A stretch of 53,879 bases of DNA from the NCBI RefSeq assembly GCF_020073745.1, contig NZ_JAIRAU010000025.1, forward strand, positions 1-53,879, in the 5' to 3' direction. Of the stretch, positions 38,673-46,743 are shown piece by piece; the first letter of the stretch is position 1; each line of letters opens with the position of its first letter. The DNA is from Nannocystis pusilla (lineage in GTDB: Bacteria > Myxococcota_A > Polyangia > Nannocystales > Nannocystaceae). Both the position numbers and the translations under genes were made by a program. The notes under the pieces were generated by a model. That model saw only the letters and a list, made by a program, of their open reading frames with translations. It made no database searches and was not told the DNA's origin.

Positions 38673-39989
38673 GTGGCGGACCTCGACATTCGTGCGCAGG
38701 ATCCGGACAACTCGGGCCTCGTGCTGGTCGGCATCCTCTTCGTGCTCGTCGGCGTGCCTGGCCTGCTTTACTCCGCGTTTCAGGCCCCCGGCCGCTTCCC
38801 GCTGGCAGAGCAGGCCGGCCTCCTGTTCGAGCTGGGCTTCGCCCTCATCGGGCTCGCCGCGCTGGCGATCGGCTTCTCCTCTTACGACCTGCGCCGCGAG
38901 CCGCAGGAGGACGGCAGCTTGCGCCTCGCCTGTCGCGGCACCGCCGGCCTCGGCGTCGTCTTCCTCGGGTTCGTCGCCGCCACCGCCTCGTTCAGCGTCG
39001 CCGTCGCCGGCCTCACGTGGAGCAGCTGGCCGCTGCTGGTGTGCGCGCTGCTCGCGATCCCCGCCTTCGTGCGCCAGTCCCTGTCGTACTGCACCCACCT
39101 CTCGCTGCACCTCAGTCCCGGCGAGCCGCGGCCCGGGCAAGCGCTCACCGTGCGCTGGCGCGTGTCGGCGCCCGCGCGGGTCCACGACGCCCGCGCCGTG
39201 CTGATCGCCGAGGAGCGCGCCGAGCACCTGTACCGCCGTGACGCGCGCATCGAGGTCAAGCGCGTGCACGAGCTCCGCGTCGGCGCCGACGACGTGGCCA
39301 CGCTCCCGGCCGGCGCCGTCCCCACGCTGCTCCTCGGCCCGCACACCATCGCCTGGCGGCTCGAGTTCGCGGCCGATCTGTCTTTCGGGCCAGGTTTTTC
39401 CATGACCCTCCCCTTGCTCGTCCGCGGCGCCCAGGCCGGCGACGCGCCCCCGCGCGACGACGCCCCGCAGCTCGCGTCGCCGGCTCGTCACGAGCCCGCG
39501 CTCACGCTCCAGGGCGGGCACCGCGAGTTCGCCCCCGGCGACGCGATCGCCGGCGAGATCACCTGGGAGCGGGCCAGCGCGCCTGTCCGGGCCACGCTGC
39601 GCCTCGTCTGGCAGTCGCGGGCCGCGCTCGACCCTGGCGAGCGACGGGAGGTCGTGCGCAGGATCTCCGTGTCCCGCCTGCCCCAGGTCGCCGCGCACGG
39701 CAGCGACGACCCGTATCGCGGCGCCGGCGAGAGCGAGGAGACCGGCGTCGCCCTGGCCGCCGGCGAGCGCCGCCGCTTCCGCCTCGTCGCGCCCGAGGCC
39801 CCTCCGAGCTACCGCGGCGCCCTGTTCCACATCGACTGGTGGCTCGAGCTCGAGGTCGACGACGACGCGCCCATCCGCGTCCCCCTCGTCGTCGGCCCCG
39901 GGCGCGCCGCCCTCACCTGCGCGGTCGAGCTCGCGGCACAGCCTGTCGCACGAGACATGTCCACTCCATCAGCTCGGCCGTCTCCCTAG
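38673..39989 (+). CDS. Membrane protein with an arrestin-like C-terminal domain
   Basis: 438 residues. Four hydrophobic helices fall within the first about 160 residues (VLVGILFVLVGVPGLLYSAF, LLFELGFALIGLAALAIGF, VVFLGFVAATASFSVAVAGL, WPLLVCALLAIPAF), followed by beta-rich sequence with immunoglobulin/arrestin-like character (PGQALTVRWRVSAPARVH, FAPGDAIAGEITWERASAPV, SYRGALFHIDWWLELEVDDD). No catalytic motif is seen and the function is unknown. The last 14 residues (ARDMSTPSARPSP) come from a palindromic repeat at 39941-39975, which therefore also supplies the C-terminus. Confidence 0.7.
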   Translation: MADLDIRAQDPDNSGLVLVGILFVLVGVPGLLYSAFQAPGRFPLAEQAGLLFELGFALIGLAALAIGFSSYDLRREPQEDGSLRLACRGTAGLGVVFLGFVAATASFSVAVAGLTWSSWPLLVCALLAIPAFVRQSLSYCTHLSLHLSPGEPRPGQALTVRWRVSAPARVHDARAVLIAEERAEHLYRRDARIEVKRVHELRVGADDVATLPAGAVPTLLLGPHTIAWRLEFAADLSFGPGFSMTLPLLVRGAQAGDAPPRDDAPQLASPARHEPALTLQGGHREFAPGDAIAGEITWERASAPVRATLRLVWQSRAALDPGERREVVRRISVSRLPQVAAHGSDDPYRGAGESEETGVALAAGERRRFRLVAPEAPPSYRGALFHIDWWLELEVDDDAPIRVPLVVGPGRAALTCAVELAAQPVARDMSTPSARPSP

Positions 39990-40118
39990 CGCAGCGCCCA
40001 ACATGTCGCGAAGCCCGGGACCTCGACTCCTGAGCGGCCAGCCGGCAAGCCCGCGCGGCCGATGACGCGGTCGGAGGCGCAGCCCCGGTCCCGCCACCGC
40101 CGAGCTCCCGCCGCGCAG

Positions 40119-40946
40119 TCAGCTCGACGCCGACGTGTAGCCGCGGATCGCCCGCAGCCAGGTCCAGCGCGCCAGCGTCAGCAGCGTCGCGCTCACGGCC
40201 ACCAGCTGCCCGACTGTCCCCCAGGACAGGCGCCCCAGCAGCGCCTCCGCCGGGTAGCTGGTCATCACCAGCAGCGGGATGACGAACGTGAACAGCGCCC
40301 GCAGCAGCGGCGGGAACACCTGCGCCGGCCAGCGGCCGAAGTCCATCAGCGCCTCCATCACGTGCGTCAGCGACTGCAGCTGCAGCGCCCGGAACGACGC
40401 GCACAGCACCAGCACTCCGAACGCGTACAGCGCGATCAGGCCCGCCGCCCCGGTCACGAGCCCTGCCAGCACCCCCGTCGCCGTCACCGGCACCGCGCCG
40501 AGCGACAGCCCCGCGATCACCAGCGCCGCGCCGCCGAGCACCTCGACCAGGTGCCACGGCCGGAACGCGCACGTCAGGCACAGCAGCAACCCGTCGGCCG
40601 GGCGCAGCAGCACGTAGTCGAGGGTCCCCTTGAGGATGTGCGTCATGCTCTCGCGCAGCGCCGGCTGCAGCAGCGCCGTGAACAGCCCCGACAGCATCGT
40701 GAAGCAGCCGGTCAGCACCACCAGATCCCAGCGGCCCCAGCCCTCGACCGCGCCGAGGTGGTCGACCGCGACGAACAGCGGGGCGATGCCGAGCACGCTC
40801 CACAACAGGCCCAGGAGCCCCTCCGTCCAGAACCCGAGCCGGTACTGCAGCGCGGTCAGCGTGCTCATCTCGAGCTGGGCCGCCACCAGGCGCACATAGA
40901 ACAGGACGCGAGGGACATGTCGCGATGGACCTGCCCGATCCGACAT
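40119..40946 (-). CDS. ABC-2 type permease (second subunit)
   Basis: 275 residues from the ATG at 40946, 258 if a GTG at 40895 is used. Six hydrophobic segments and the PF06182-like pattern of ABC-2 permeases are visible (ALQYRLGFWTEGLLGLLWSV, LKGTLDYVLLRPAD, SYPAEALLGRLSW). It forms the exporter channel with the preceding permease and ATPase. The upstream ATG lies inside a palindromic repeat (40908-40950); starting there gives the N-terminal length usual for the family (about 25 residues before the first helix), so a repeat-borne start codon is likely. Confidence 0.8.
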   Translation of the reverse strand: MSDRAGPSRHVPRVLFYVRLVAAQLEMSTLTALQYRLGFWTEGLLGLLWSVLGIAPLFVAVDHLGAVEGWGRWDLVVLTGCFTMLSGLFTALLQPALRESMTHILKGTLDYVLLRPADGLLLCLTCAFRPWHLVEVLGGAALVIAGLSLGAVPVTATGVLAGLVTGAAGLIALYAFGVLVLCASFRALQLQSLTHVMEALMDFGRWPAQVFPPLLRALFTFVIPLLVMTSYPAEALLGRLSWGTVGQLVAVSATLLTLARWTWLRAIRGYTSASS

Positions 40947-40950
40947 GTCC
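40908..40950. repeat. Palindromic repeat at the junction of the two permease genes
   Basis: ACATGTCG and ACATGTCC cores with 14-bp spacing. It contains the candidate ATG (40946) of the downstream permease. Confidence 0.65.
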
Positions 40951-40960
40951 CCGAGCGCCC

Positions 40961-41767
40961 TCACGTCCCCACCGCCTCGTACGTCCGCACCCCGCGGCGC
41001 CACAGCCACGCCCCCAGCGCGCCGAACCCGGCCGCCCACAGCGCCTGCAGCGCGAGCCCCTGCGTCACCGCGGCTCCGGTCGCGCGCCCGATCGCCAGCT
41101 CGACCGGGAAGCCCAGCGACGCGTGGAACGGCAGCGCGCGCACCACCTCCGCCAGCCCCGCGGGGTACAGGCTGGTCGGCACCGCCGCCCCGGACAGCAC
41201 CAGGTACAGCCCCAGCCACACCTCGAACAGCGCCGTCGACTCCGTGACCCAGAACGCCAGGCAGCCGATGCACACGTGGACCCCGAGGTTGAGCAACCAC
41301 GCCAGCGCCAGCGACAGCCCGAACAGCGCCAGCGAGCCCGGGCTCGGCCACCCGAGGCTCCCGGCCAGCACCAGCACCACGACCCCGATCGGCAGCGCCA
41401 GCGCGACCCGGATCGGCAGCGCGGCCAGGTTCTGGATCGCGTGGTACAGCATCGGCGACATCGGCCGCATCAGCAGCGTGTTGAGGTCCCCGCTGCGGAT
41501 CTGCGCCGACAGCTCCCACACCACCCAGCTGGCCGTGAACTGGCGGATGAGGAACGCCGCCACGAAGTACGCCACGAAGTCCGGCCGCGCGTAGTCGCCG
41601 ACCGGCCCCGACGCCGCCAGCCCCGACCACAGCGCCAGCGACACCAGCGGGAACGTCGTCGTCAGCACCCACATCAGCATCGACACCCGGTACGCGATCG
41701 CCTCCGCCAGGCTGATCCGCCACACCGCCGCGCTCACCCGCCCGAGTCGAGCTGCCCGCTGGGACAT
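40961..41767 (-). CDS. ABC-2 type permease (first subunit)
   Basis: 268 residues with six hydrophobic segments (VSMLMWVLTTTFPLVSLALW, VALALPIGVVVLVLAG, VWLGLYLVLSGAAVPTSLYP). The sequence RSGDLNTLLMRPMSPMLY matches the cytoplasmic loop shared by PF06182-type permeases, which work in pairs. The ATG at 41767 is within a palindromic repeat; a GTG ten codons later is the alternative. It is encoded between the ATPase and the second permease, so the three make one exporter whose substrate is unknown. Confidence 0.82.
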   Translation of the reverse strand: MSQRAARLGRVSAAVWRISLAEAIAYRVSMLMWVLTTTFPLVSLALWSGLAASGPVGDYARPDFVAYFVAAFLIRQFTASWVVWELSAQIRSGDLNTLLMRPMSPMLYHAIQNLAALPIRVALALPIGVVVLVLAGSLGWPSPGSLALFGLSLALAWLLNLGVHVCIGCLAFWVTESTALFEVWLGLYLVLSGAAVPTSLYPAGLAEVVRALPFHASLGFPVELAIGRATGAAVTQGLALQALWAAGFGALGAWLWRRGVRTYEAVGT

Positions 41768-41822
41768 GCTCCATCGCACATGTCCCTCTGGTCCTGCTCC
41801 TTCGCGCATGCCCGATCGCTCA
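41760..41822. repeat. Palindromic repeat between the ATPase and permease genes
   Basis: Four ACATGTCC-like units at 14-bp spacing span the gap. The ATG of the first permease is inside one unit. Confidence 0.75.
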
Positions 41823-42815
41823 GCCGACCTCGGCCGCCTCCTCCTCGCGCCCGAACAGCGCCCGCATCACCTCCTCGAGCGGCGCGTCGTGGACCGCCAG
41901 GTCCTGCGCCTCCGGCAGCGCCACCAGCGCCTGCACCACCGCCGGCACGCGCTCCGGCTCGACGTCGAGCACCAGGCGCGAGCCCTCGCACAGCACGACC
42001 CGCCCGAGCGCCGCGGGCTCGGCCGGCAGCGTCGCCGCCCGCACCGACACCCGGCGCAGCGGGCGGATCTGCCGCCGCAGCGCCTCGATGCTGCCGTCGA
42101 AGCGCAGCCGGCCCTCGTCGATCACGAGGATCCGCGGGCACAGCGCCGCCACGTCTTCCATGTAGTGCGAGGTCAAGATCACCGTCGCCCCGTGCTCGGC
42201 GTTGTAGCGGCGGATGAACTCGCGGATCCCGAGCTGCATCGACACGTCGAGGCCGATCGTCGGCTCGTCGAGGAACAGCACCTGCGGCCCGTGCAGCAGC
42301 GCCGCCACCAGCTCGCACTTCATCCGCTCGCCGAGGCTGAGCTGCCGCACCGGCCGGCGCATCACCTCGCCCACGTCCAGCAGCGCCGTCAGCTCGTCGA
42401 GCCGCCGCCGGTACTGCGCCGGCTCGATCTCGTAGACCACGCGGTTGAACTCGAAGTTGTCGATCGCCGGCAGGTCCCAGCTGAGCTGCCGCTTCTGGCC
42501 CATCACCAGGCTGACGCGGCGCAGGAACTCCGGCCGCCGGTCGCTCGGCGTGAACCCGGCCACCTCGACGCGCCCCGCCGACGGCACGATGAGGCCCGCC
42601 AGCATCTTCAGCGTCGTCGTCTTGCCGGCCCCGTTGGGCCCGAGGAAGCCCACCCGCTCGCCCGGCGCCAGCGAGAACTCGAGCCCCTGCACCGCCTCGA
42701 CCACGCGGAACTCCCGCCGCACCAGCGCCCGCAGCGCGGCGCGCAGCCCCGCCTCGCGTCGCGGCACCGAGAAGCGCTTGCGCAGCCCCTCGACCCGCAC
42801 CATCGGCGCGCTCAT
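41820..42815 (-). CDS. ABC transporter ATP-binding protein
   Basis: 331 residues. Walker A GPNGAGKTT, signature LSLGERMKCE, Walker B VLFLDEPT and the switch His in LTSHYMEDV are all present. The N-terminal extension (FSVPRREAGLRAALRALVRR) and C-terminal regulatory tail are typical of ATPases that serve PF06182 permease pairs. It powers export by the two permeases downstream. Its start overlaps the stop of the YkgJ-like gene (ATGA). Confidence 0.92.
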   Translation of the reverse strand: MSAPMVRVEGLRKRFSVPRREAGLRAALRALVRREFRVVEAVQGLEFSLAPGERVGFLGPNGAGKTTTLKMLAGLIVPSAGRVEVAGFTPSDRRPEFLRRVSLVMGQKRQLSWDLPAIDNFEFNRVVYEIEPAQYRRRLDELTALLDVGEVMRRPVRQLSLGERMKCELVAALLHGPQVLFLDEPTIGLDVSMQLGIREFIRRYNAEHGATVILTSHYMEDVAALCPRILVIDEGRLRFDGSIEALRRQIRPLRRVSVRAATLPAEPAALGRVVLCEGSRLVLDVEPERVPAVVQALVALPEAQDLAVHDAPLEEVMRALFGREEEAAEVG

Positions 42816-43306
42816 GGCTTGCCTCGGCGCTGGACCTGTCGCAGCGGCACGAACGTGCCGAGCTTCGTGCACGCGTTGAGGCCGAAGCTGCGGCACACGT
42901 CGGGGCGGGCCACGTGCACCGTGCAGCCGGCCGAGAAGAAGCGGCACGGCCGATCGCCGAGCGTGAGGTAGCCCGCCAGATCGTCCGGTTCGTCCTCGCC
43001 ACCTTGCGTCGGATACAGGCCCAGGCCGCGGAGCGTCGTGCCGACGTGGCGCGCCAGGCGGCGTGCGTCCGAGCGGGTGATCGGCACGCGGAGGCTGGTG
43101 CAACACGTCCCCTGGCAGCTGTGACACAGCGTCAGCGCCCGTGTGACGGCCCCGGATTCCGGATCCACCGAGCTCTGCTCTGTCAGCGCCGTGACCGAGA
43201 TCTTCGCCACGCGCATGCGATTGGCCAGGCGCTGGAGCGCGACCAGGGGCACGTGGCCGACGTTCAGGTTCATCAAGGGCCCGAGGGGGTCGCGCGACCG
43301 CGGCAT
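42812..43306 (-). CDS. YkgJ-family cysteine-cluster protein
   Basis: 164 residues. Cysteines occur as CHSCQGTCC and later CRFFSAGCTVHVARPDVCRS, the layout of the zinc- or iron-binding YkgJ/Fe-S cluster family. The role is unclear; members may chelate metal. It is first in the ABC exporter operon. An internal ATG (MNLNVGH, 43273) may be the real start. The exporter could therefore be linked to metal or redox biology (inference). Confidence 0.82.
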   Translation of the reverse strand: MPRSRDPLGPLMNLNVGHVPLVALQRLANRMRVAKISVTALTEQSSVDPESGAVTRALTLCHSCQGTCCTSLRVPITRSDARRLARHVGTTLRGLGLYPTQGGEDEPDDLAGYLTLGDRPCRFFSAGCTVHVARPDVCRSFGLNACTKLGTFVPLRQVQRRGKP

Positions 43307-43444
43307 CGTCGGGGGCTGTAGCGCACCTTGGAGCGCGACGCGAGCGTCGCCGCCACGCGCCCCCGGCCCGCTCGCGGATGCGCGCGGACTTGCTCCGGTG
43401 GGCGTCCCTGGCTAATCTCCCTCACCGATCGCAATCTCAGGCAT

Positions 43445-43463
43445 CGTGGGAGCCGCTCCCACG
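43445..43463. promoter_or_regulatory. Perfect 9-bp palindrome before the BI-1 ribosome-binding site
   Basis: CGTGGGAGC and its reverse complement around one base, ending 4 nt before GAGGAGG. It could be an operator or a translation-control hairpin. Confidence 0.45.
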
Positions 43464-43480
43464 GTCGAGGAGGCCGCCCC

Positions 43481-44206
43481 GTGACGTTCAATCAGCAACA
43501 GCAGCCGTATTACGCCGACACCGCCACTCCCCAGGCCGCCCTCGCGGGCCGCGCCAAGTTCATCGAGCGCACGTACATCCACCTCGCCGGCGCGATCGCC
43601 CTGTTCGTCGCCCTCGAGGCCGTGCTCCTCAACTCGCCGGCGTCCAAGATGGCACTCCAGATGATGAGCAGCTCCACCAGCTGGCTCATCGTCCTCGGCC
43701 TGTTCATGCTGGTCGGCACCGTCGCCACCCACATGGCCCAGGCGGCGCGCTCGAAGCCGATGCAGTACCTCGGCCTCGGCCTCTACGTCGTCCTCGAGGC
43801 GATCATCTTCCTCCCGCTGCTGCTCATCGCCAGTTACTTCAGCGGCCCGGAGAACAACATCATCCTCACCGCCGGCGTCACCACGCTGGCGACCTTCGCC
43901 GCGCTCACGGGCATCGTCCTCGCCACCAAGCGCGACTTCTCGTGGATGCGGTCGGCGCTGATGATCGTCAGCTTCGGCGTCTTCGGCCTGATCATCGCCA
44001 GCCTGCTGTTCGGGTTCACCCTCGGGCTCGGCTTCACGATCGGCATGATCATCCTGGCCGCCTGCTACATCCTCTACGACACCTCGAACGTGGTGCATCA
44101 CTACGAAGAGGACCAGTACGTCTCGGCCGCGTTGGCGCTGTTCGCCTCGGTCGCGCTGATGTTCTGGTACGTCCTGCGCCTCCTCATCTCGCTCAACCGC
44201 GAGTAG
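43481..44206 (+). CDS. Bax inhibitor-1 / YccA family membrane protein
   Basis: 241 residues with about seven transmembrane helices and the family's C-terminal pattern (ACYILYDTSNVVHHYEEDQY, then ALALFASVALMFWYVLRLL). The polar Asp/Glu/His near the last helices form the pH- or Ca-sensing site known from BsYetJ. E. coli YccA modulates FtsH proteolysis. The GTG start has a strong GAGGAGG site 8 nt upstream. Confidence 0.9.
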   Translation: MTFNQQQQPYYADTATPQAALAGRAKFIERTYIHLAGAIALFVALEAVLLNSPASKMALQMMSSSTSWLIVLGLFMLVGTVATHMAQAARSKPMQYLGLGLYVVLEAIIFLPLLLIASYFSGPENNIILTAGVTTLATFAALTGIVLATKRDFSWMRSALMIVSFGVFGLIIASLLFGFTLGLGFTIGMIILAACYILYDTSNVVHHYEEDQYVSAALALFASVALMFWYVLRLLISLNRE

Positions 44207-44230
44207 GCCGCACGCGCAGCGGCGCCTGAG

Positions 44231-44265
44231 CGGGCGCGGGTGACCCCCGCGCCCGTTTCGCTTTC
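44231..44265 (+). terminator. Terminator after the BI-1 gene
   Basis: A perfect 10-bp stem (44231-44240 with 44246-44255) and 5-nt loop, then TTTCGCTTTCTC. Confidence 0.65.
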
Positions 44266-44352
44266 TCGGCCCGGACCTCGCGGGCATCCGGCCGCGCCTC
44301 GCTCGCCGCGGCGACTCACTTCTTCGCGCTCAAGCCGCGGCGTCGCAGCCGC

Positions 44353-44358
44353 TACAAT
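44353..44358 (+). promoter_or_regulatory. -10-like TACAAT, 9 nt before the M1 peptidase start
   Basis: A near-consensus -10 at leaderless spacing from the GTG at 44368. Confidence 0.5.
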
Positions 44359-44367
44359 CACCGCCGC

Positions 44368-46290
44368 GTGTCCCGCCTCCTCGTCGCCTTCGCCGCGCTC
44401 ACCGTCTCGGCCTGCTCCGGGCCTCCTCCGGCGGCCTCGTTCGTCACCCCGCCGGCCGCCGTCGTGCAGCTCCCCGCCGTCGCCCAGCCGGGCCGCGATC
44501 CGCACTCCTTCGCCCGCCCGGACGAGGTCCGCGTCGACGCCGTCGACCTCGACCTCACCGTCGACTTCACCGCCCACGTCCTCCACGGCAGCGTCACGCA
44601 CCGGCTCACGCGCACCGTCGCCGACGCCCCGCTCGTGCTCGACACGCGCGACCTCACCATCGAGCGCGTCGAGGCGCGCCTGCCCGAAGGGACCGACTGG
44701 ATCGCCGCCACCCACGCCCTCGGCGGCGCGCACCCGATCCTCGGCCGGGCGCTCACCGTCGACCTCCCGCCCGGCGCCGACCAGGTGCGCGTCCACTACC
44801 GCACCAGCCCCGCCAGCACCGGCCTGCAGTGGTTGGCGCCCGAGCAGACCAGCGATCGCGCCGGTGAGTTCCTCTACAGCCAGTCGCAGGCGATCCACGC
44901 CCGCTCGTGGGTCCCGTGCCAGGACAGCCCCGGGATCCGCGCCACCGTCGCCGCCAGGATCGCCGCGCCCGCGCCCTACCGCGCCGTCATGGCCGCCGAG
45001 GAGCTGTCCTCAGAGCCAGGTCCTGACGGACATGTCCTGAGGACCTTCAAACTCGATCAGCCGATCCCCGCCTACCTGCTGGCGCTGGCGGTCGGCCGGC
45101 TCGAGTCGGTCCAGCTCGGCCCGCGCACCGCCGTGTGGGCCGAGCCCGGCGTGCTCCCGCGCGCGCGCTCCGAGTTCGCCGACCTCGAGGCCATGCTGAG
45201 CGCCGCCGAGGCGGCCGTCGGGCCCTACCGGTGGGGCCGCTACGAGGTCCTCGTGCTCCCGGCCGCCTTCCCGTTCGGCGGCATGGAGAACCCGCGGGTC
45301 ACCTTCGTCACCCCGACGATCCTCGCCGGCGATCGCTCGCTCGTGTCGCTGATCGCCCACGAGCTGGCCCACTCCTGGTCGGGCAACCTCGTCACCAACG
45401 CCACCTGGCGCGACTTCTGGCTCAACGAGGGGTTCACGACGTACGTCGAGCGGCGCATCCTCGAGGCCATCTACGGCCGCGAGCGCGCCGAGGTCGAGGC
45501 CGCGCTCGGCCGGGAGCACCTCGAGATCGAGCTCGCGGACATGGCCGATCGGCCAGGCGACCAGATCCTCCACCTCGACCTCGCCGGCCGCGATCCGGAC
45601 GACGGCGTCAGCGACATCGCCTACGAGAAAGGCGCCCTGTTCCTGCGCCGCCTCGAGGAGGCGTACGGCCGCGACGCCTTCGATCCGTTCGTGCGCGCAT
45701 GGTTCGATCGCCACGCCTTCACGGGTCAGACCACCGAGGCCTTCCGCGCCTTCCTGACCGCCGAGCTCACGGCCCCGCTGCTCCCCGGCCAGACCGCCCC
45801 CGACATCGATCGCTGGCTCGAGGCGCCCGGCCTGCCCGACGACGCCCCGCGTCCGCAGGCGGCCAGCCTCACGCTGGCCGCCGACGCCGCCCGCGAGTTC
45901 GCGGCCGGGCGCAAGGTCGACGTCCAGAGTTTCTCCCCGCTGCAGTGGATCCACTTCCTGCGCGCCCTGCCGTTGACCGCCGGGCCGCGCCCGGCCGCCG
46001 CGATCCTCGCCGAACTCGACGCCGCCCATCACCTCACCGCCACCGCCAACGCCGAGGTCCTCAGTGAGTGGTTGATCCTCGCGGCGCGGTACGGCCACCG
46101 CCCGGCCGACGCGCGGATCCGCGAGTTTCTCACCGGCGTGGGCCGCCGCAAGTACGTCCTGCCGATCTACGACGCCTTGCTGGCCACCCCCCAGGGCGCC
46201 GCGCTGGCCCGCGAGATCTTCGCCGTCGCCCGCCCCGGCTACCACGCGATCACCCGCGGCAGCCTCGACGCCCTGCTCGGCGTCCCGTGA
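44368..46290 (+). CDS. M1 family metalloaminopeptidase lipoprotein (LTA4 hydrolase-like)
   Basis: 640 residues with lipobox LTVSAC (Cys16). The M1 exopeptidase motif FPFGGMENP and zinc site HELAH are visible (His331, Glu332, His335, third ligand Glu354 in WLNEGFTTY). The C-terminal helical domain matches the leukotriene-A4-hydrolase type. It removes N-terminal residues from peptides at the cell envelope, complementing the S9 peptidase. A palindromic repeat copy (45003-45042) encodes LSSEPGPDGHVLRTF in the beta domain before the catalytic domain. Confidence 0.93.
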   Translation: MSRLLVAFAALTVSACSGPPPAASFVTPPAAVVQLPAVAQPGRDPHSFARPDEVRVDAVDLDLTVDFTAHVLHGSVTHRLTRTVADAPLVLDTRDLTIERVEARLPEGTDWIAATHALGGAHPILGRALTVDLPPGADQVRVHYRTSPASTGLQWLAPEQTSDRAGEFLYSQSQAIHARSWVPCQDSPGIRATVAARIAAPAPYRAVMAAEELSSEPGPDGHVLRTFKLDQPIPAYLLALAVGRLESVQLGPRTAVWAEPGVLPRARSEFADLEAMLSAAEAAVGPYRWGRYEVLVLPAAFPFGGMENPRVTFVTPTILAGDRSLVSLIAHELAHSWSGNLVTNATWRDFWLNEGFTTYVERRILEAIYGRERAEVEAALGREHLEIELADMADRPGDQILHLDLAGRDPDDGVSDIAYEKGALFLRRLEEAYGRDAFDPFVRAWFDRHAFTGQTTEAFRAFLTAELTAPLLPGQTAPDIDRWLEAPGLPDDAPRPQAASLTLAADAAREFAAGRKVDVQSFSPLQWIHFLRALPLTAGPRPAAAILAELDAAHHLTATANAEVLSEWLILAARYGHRPADARIREFLTGVGRRKYVLPIYDALLATPQGAALAREIFAVARPGYHAITRGSLDALLGVP

Positions 46291-46301
46291 GCGGGCCATG
46301 G

Positions 46302-46319
46302 CCTGTCCCTCGGGACAGG
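46302..46319. repeat. Perfect repeat hairpin after the M1 peptidase gene
   Basis: CCTGTCC and GGACAGG with loop CTCG, 12 nt past the stop. The outer base pair of the family has changed on both arms, which is compensatory. Confidence 0.75.
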
Positions 46320-46332
46320 TCGATCTCGGCGC

Positions 46333-46366
46333 AAAAAAAAGCGCGCGTCAGTTGTCTGACGCGCGC
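46333..46366 (-). terminator. Strong intrinsic terminator on the minus strand
   Basis: A perfect 11-bp GC stem (46341-46351 with 46356-46366) and 4-nt loop, followed on the minus strand by eight T's. It ends a minus-strand transcript about 400 nt past the anchor-L gene stop. Confidence 0.82.
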
Positions 46367-46743
46367 CGCGGCGGAGCACCCCCCAGTGCTCCGACGCACC
46401 ACTACACAAGAATGTCCGAGACTCGACGAGACCCCCGCGGACTCCAGGGCGCAACGACGACGTGCACCCGGCGACTTGAGCGGTGTTCGGACCCCCCATA
46501 CAACCCCCGCTGTGATCGGGAATCGCGGGACCCGGCGAGTTCGGACTGTGGACCGCGGCACCCCGCGCCGCCGTTCGGGCAGACGCGGAGAGGAAGAGCG
46601 CTCCGGGCGGACCCGAGGCGCGAGCTTCGTGCGAGGCTCACATCACTTCATGTCCCGAGCCTCGTCTGTCCTTCACGCTCGCGAGGATTTTTTTTGCGTC
46701 CGCTGAAGGTCGGCCGCGAAGGTCCGGCGGTCAGGTGTACGGG

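Larger units (their letters stand above)
46291..46743. other. 453-bp gap with structured elements, possible ncRNA or long 3' UTR
   Basis: It contains a repeat hairpin (46302-46319), a strong minus-strand terminator (46333-46366), a GGAGCAC/GTGCTCC hairpin (46372-46393) and a GAGGCTC/GAGCCTC inverted repeat (46632-46663). On the minus strand these would form a structured transcript of up to about 400 nt after the anchor-L gene. No known RNA family could be matched by eye. Confidence 0.4.

Noticed and set aside
46239..46499. Small minus-strand frame between the M1 peptidase and anchor-L genes
   Set aside because: It runs through the terminator and hairpins, overlaps the peptidase end and has no recognisable features; an untranslated RNA fits better.
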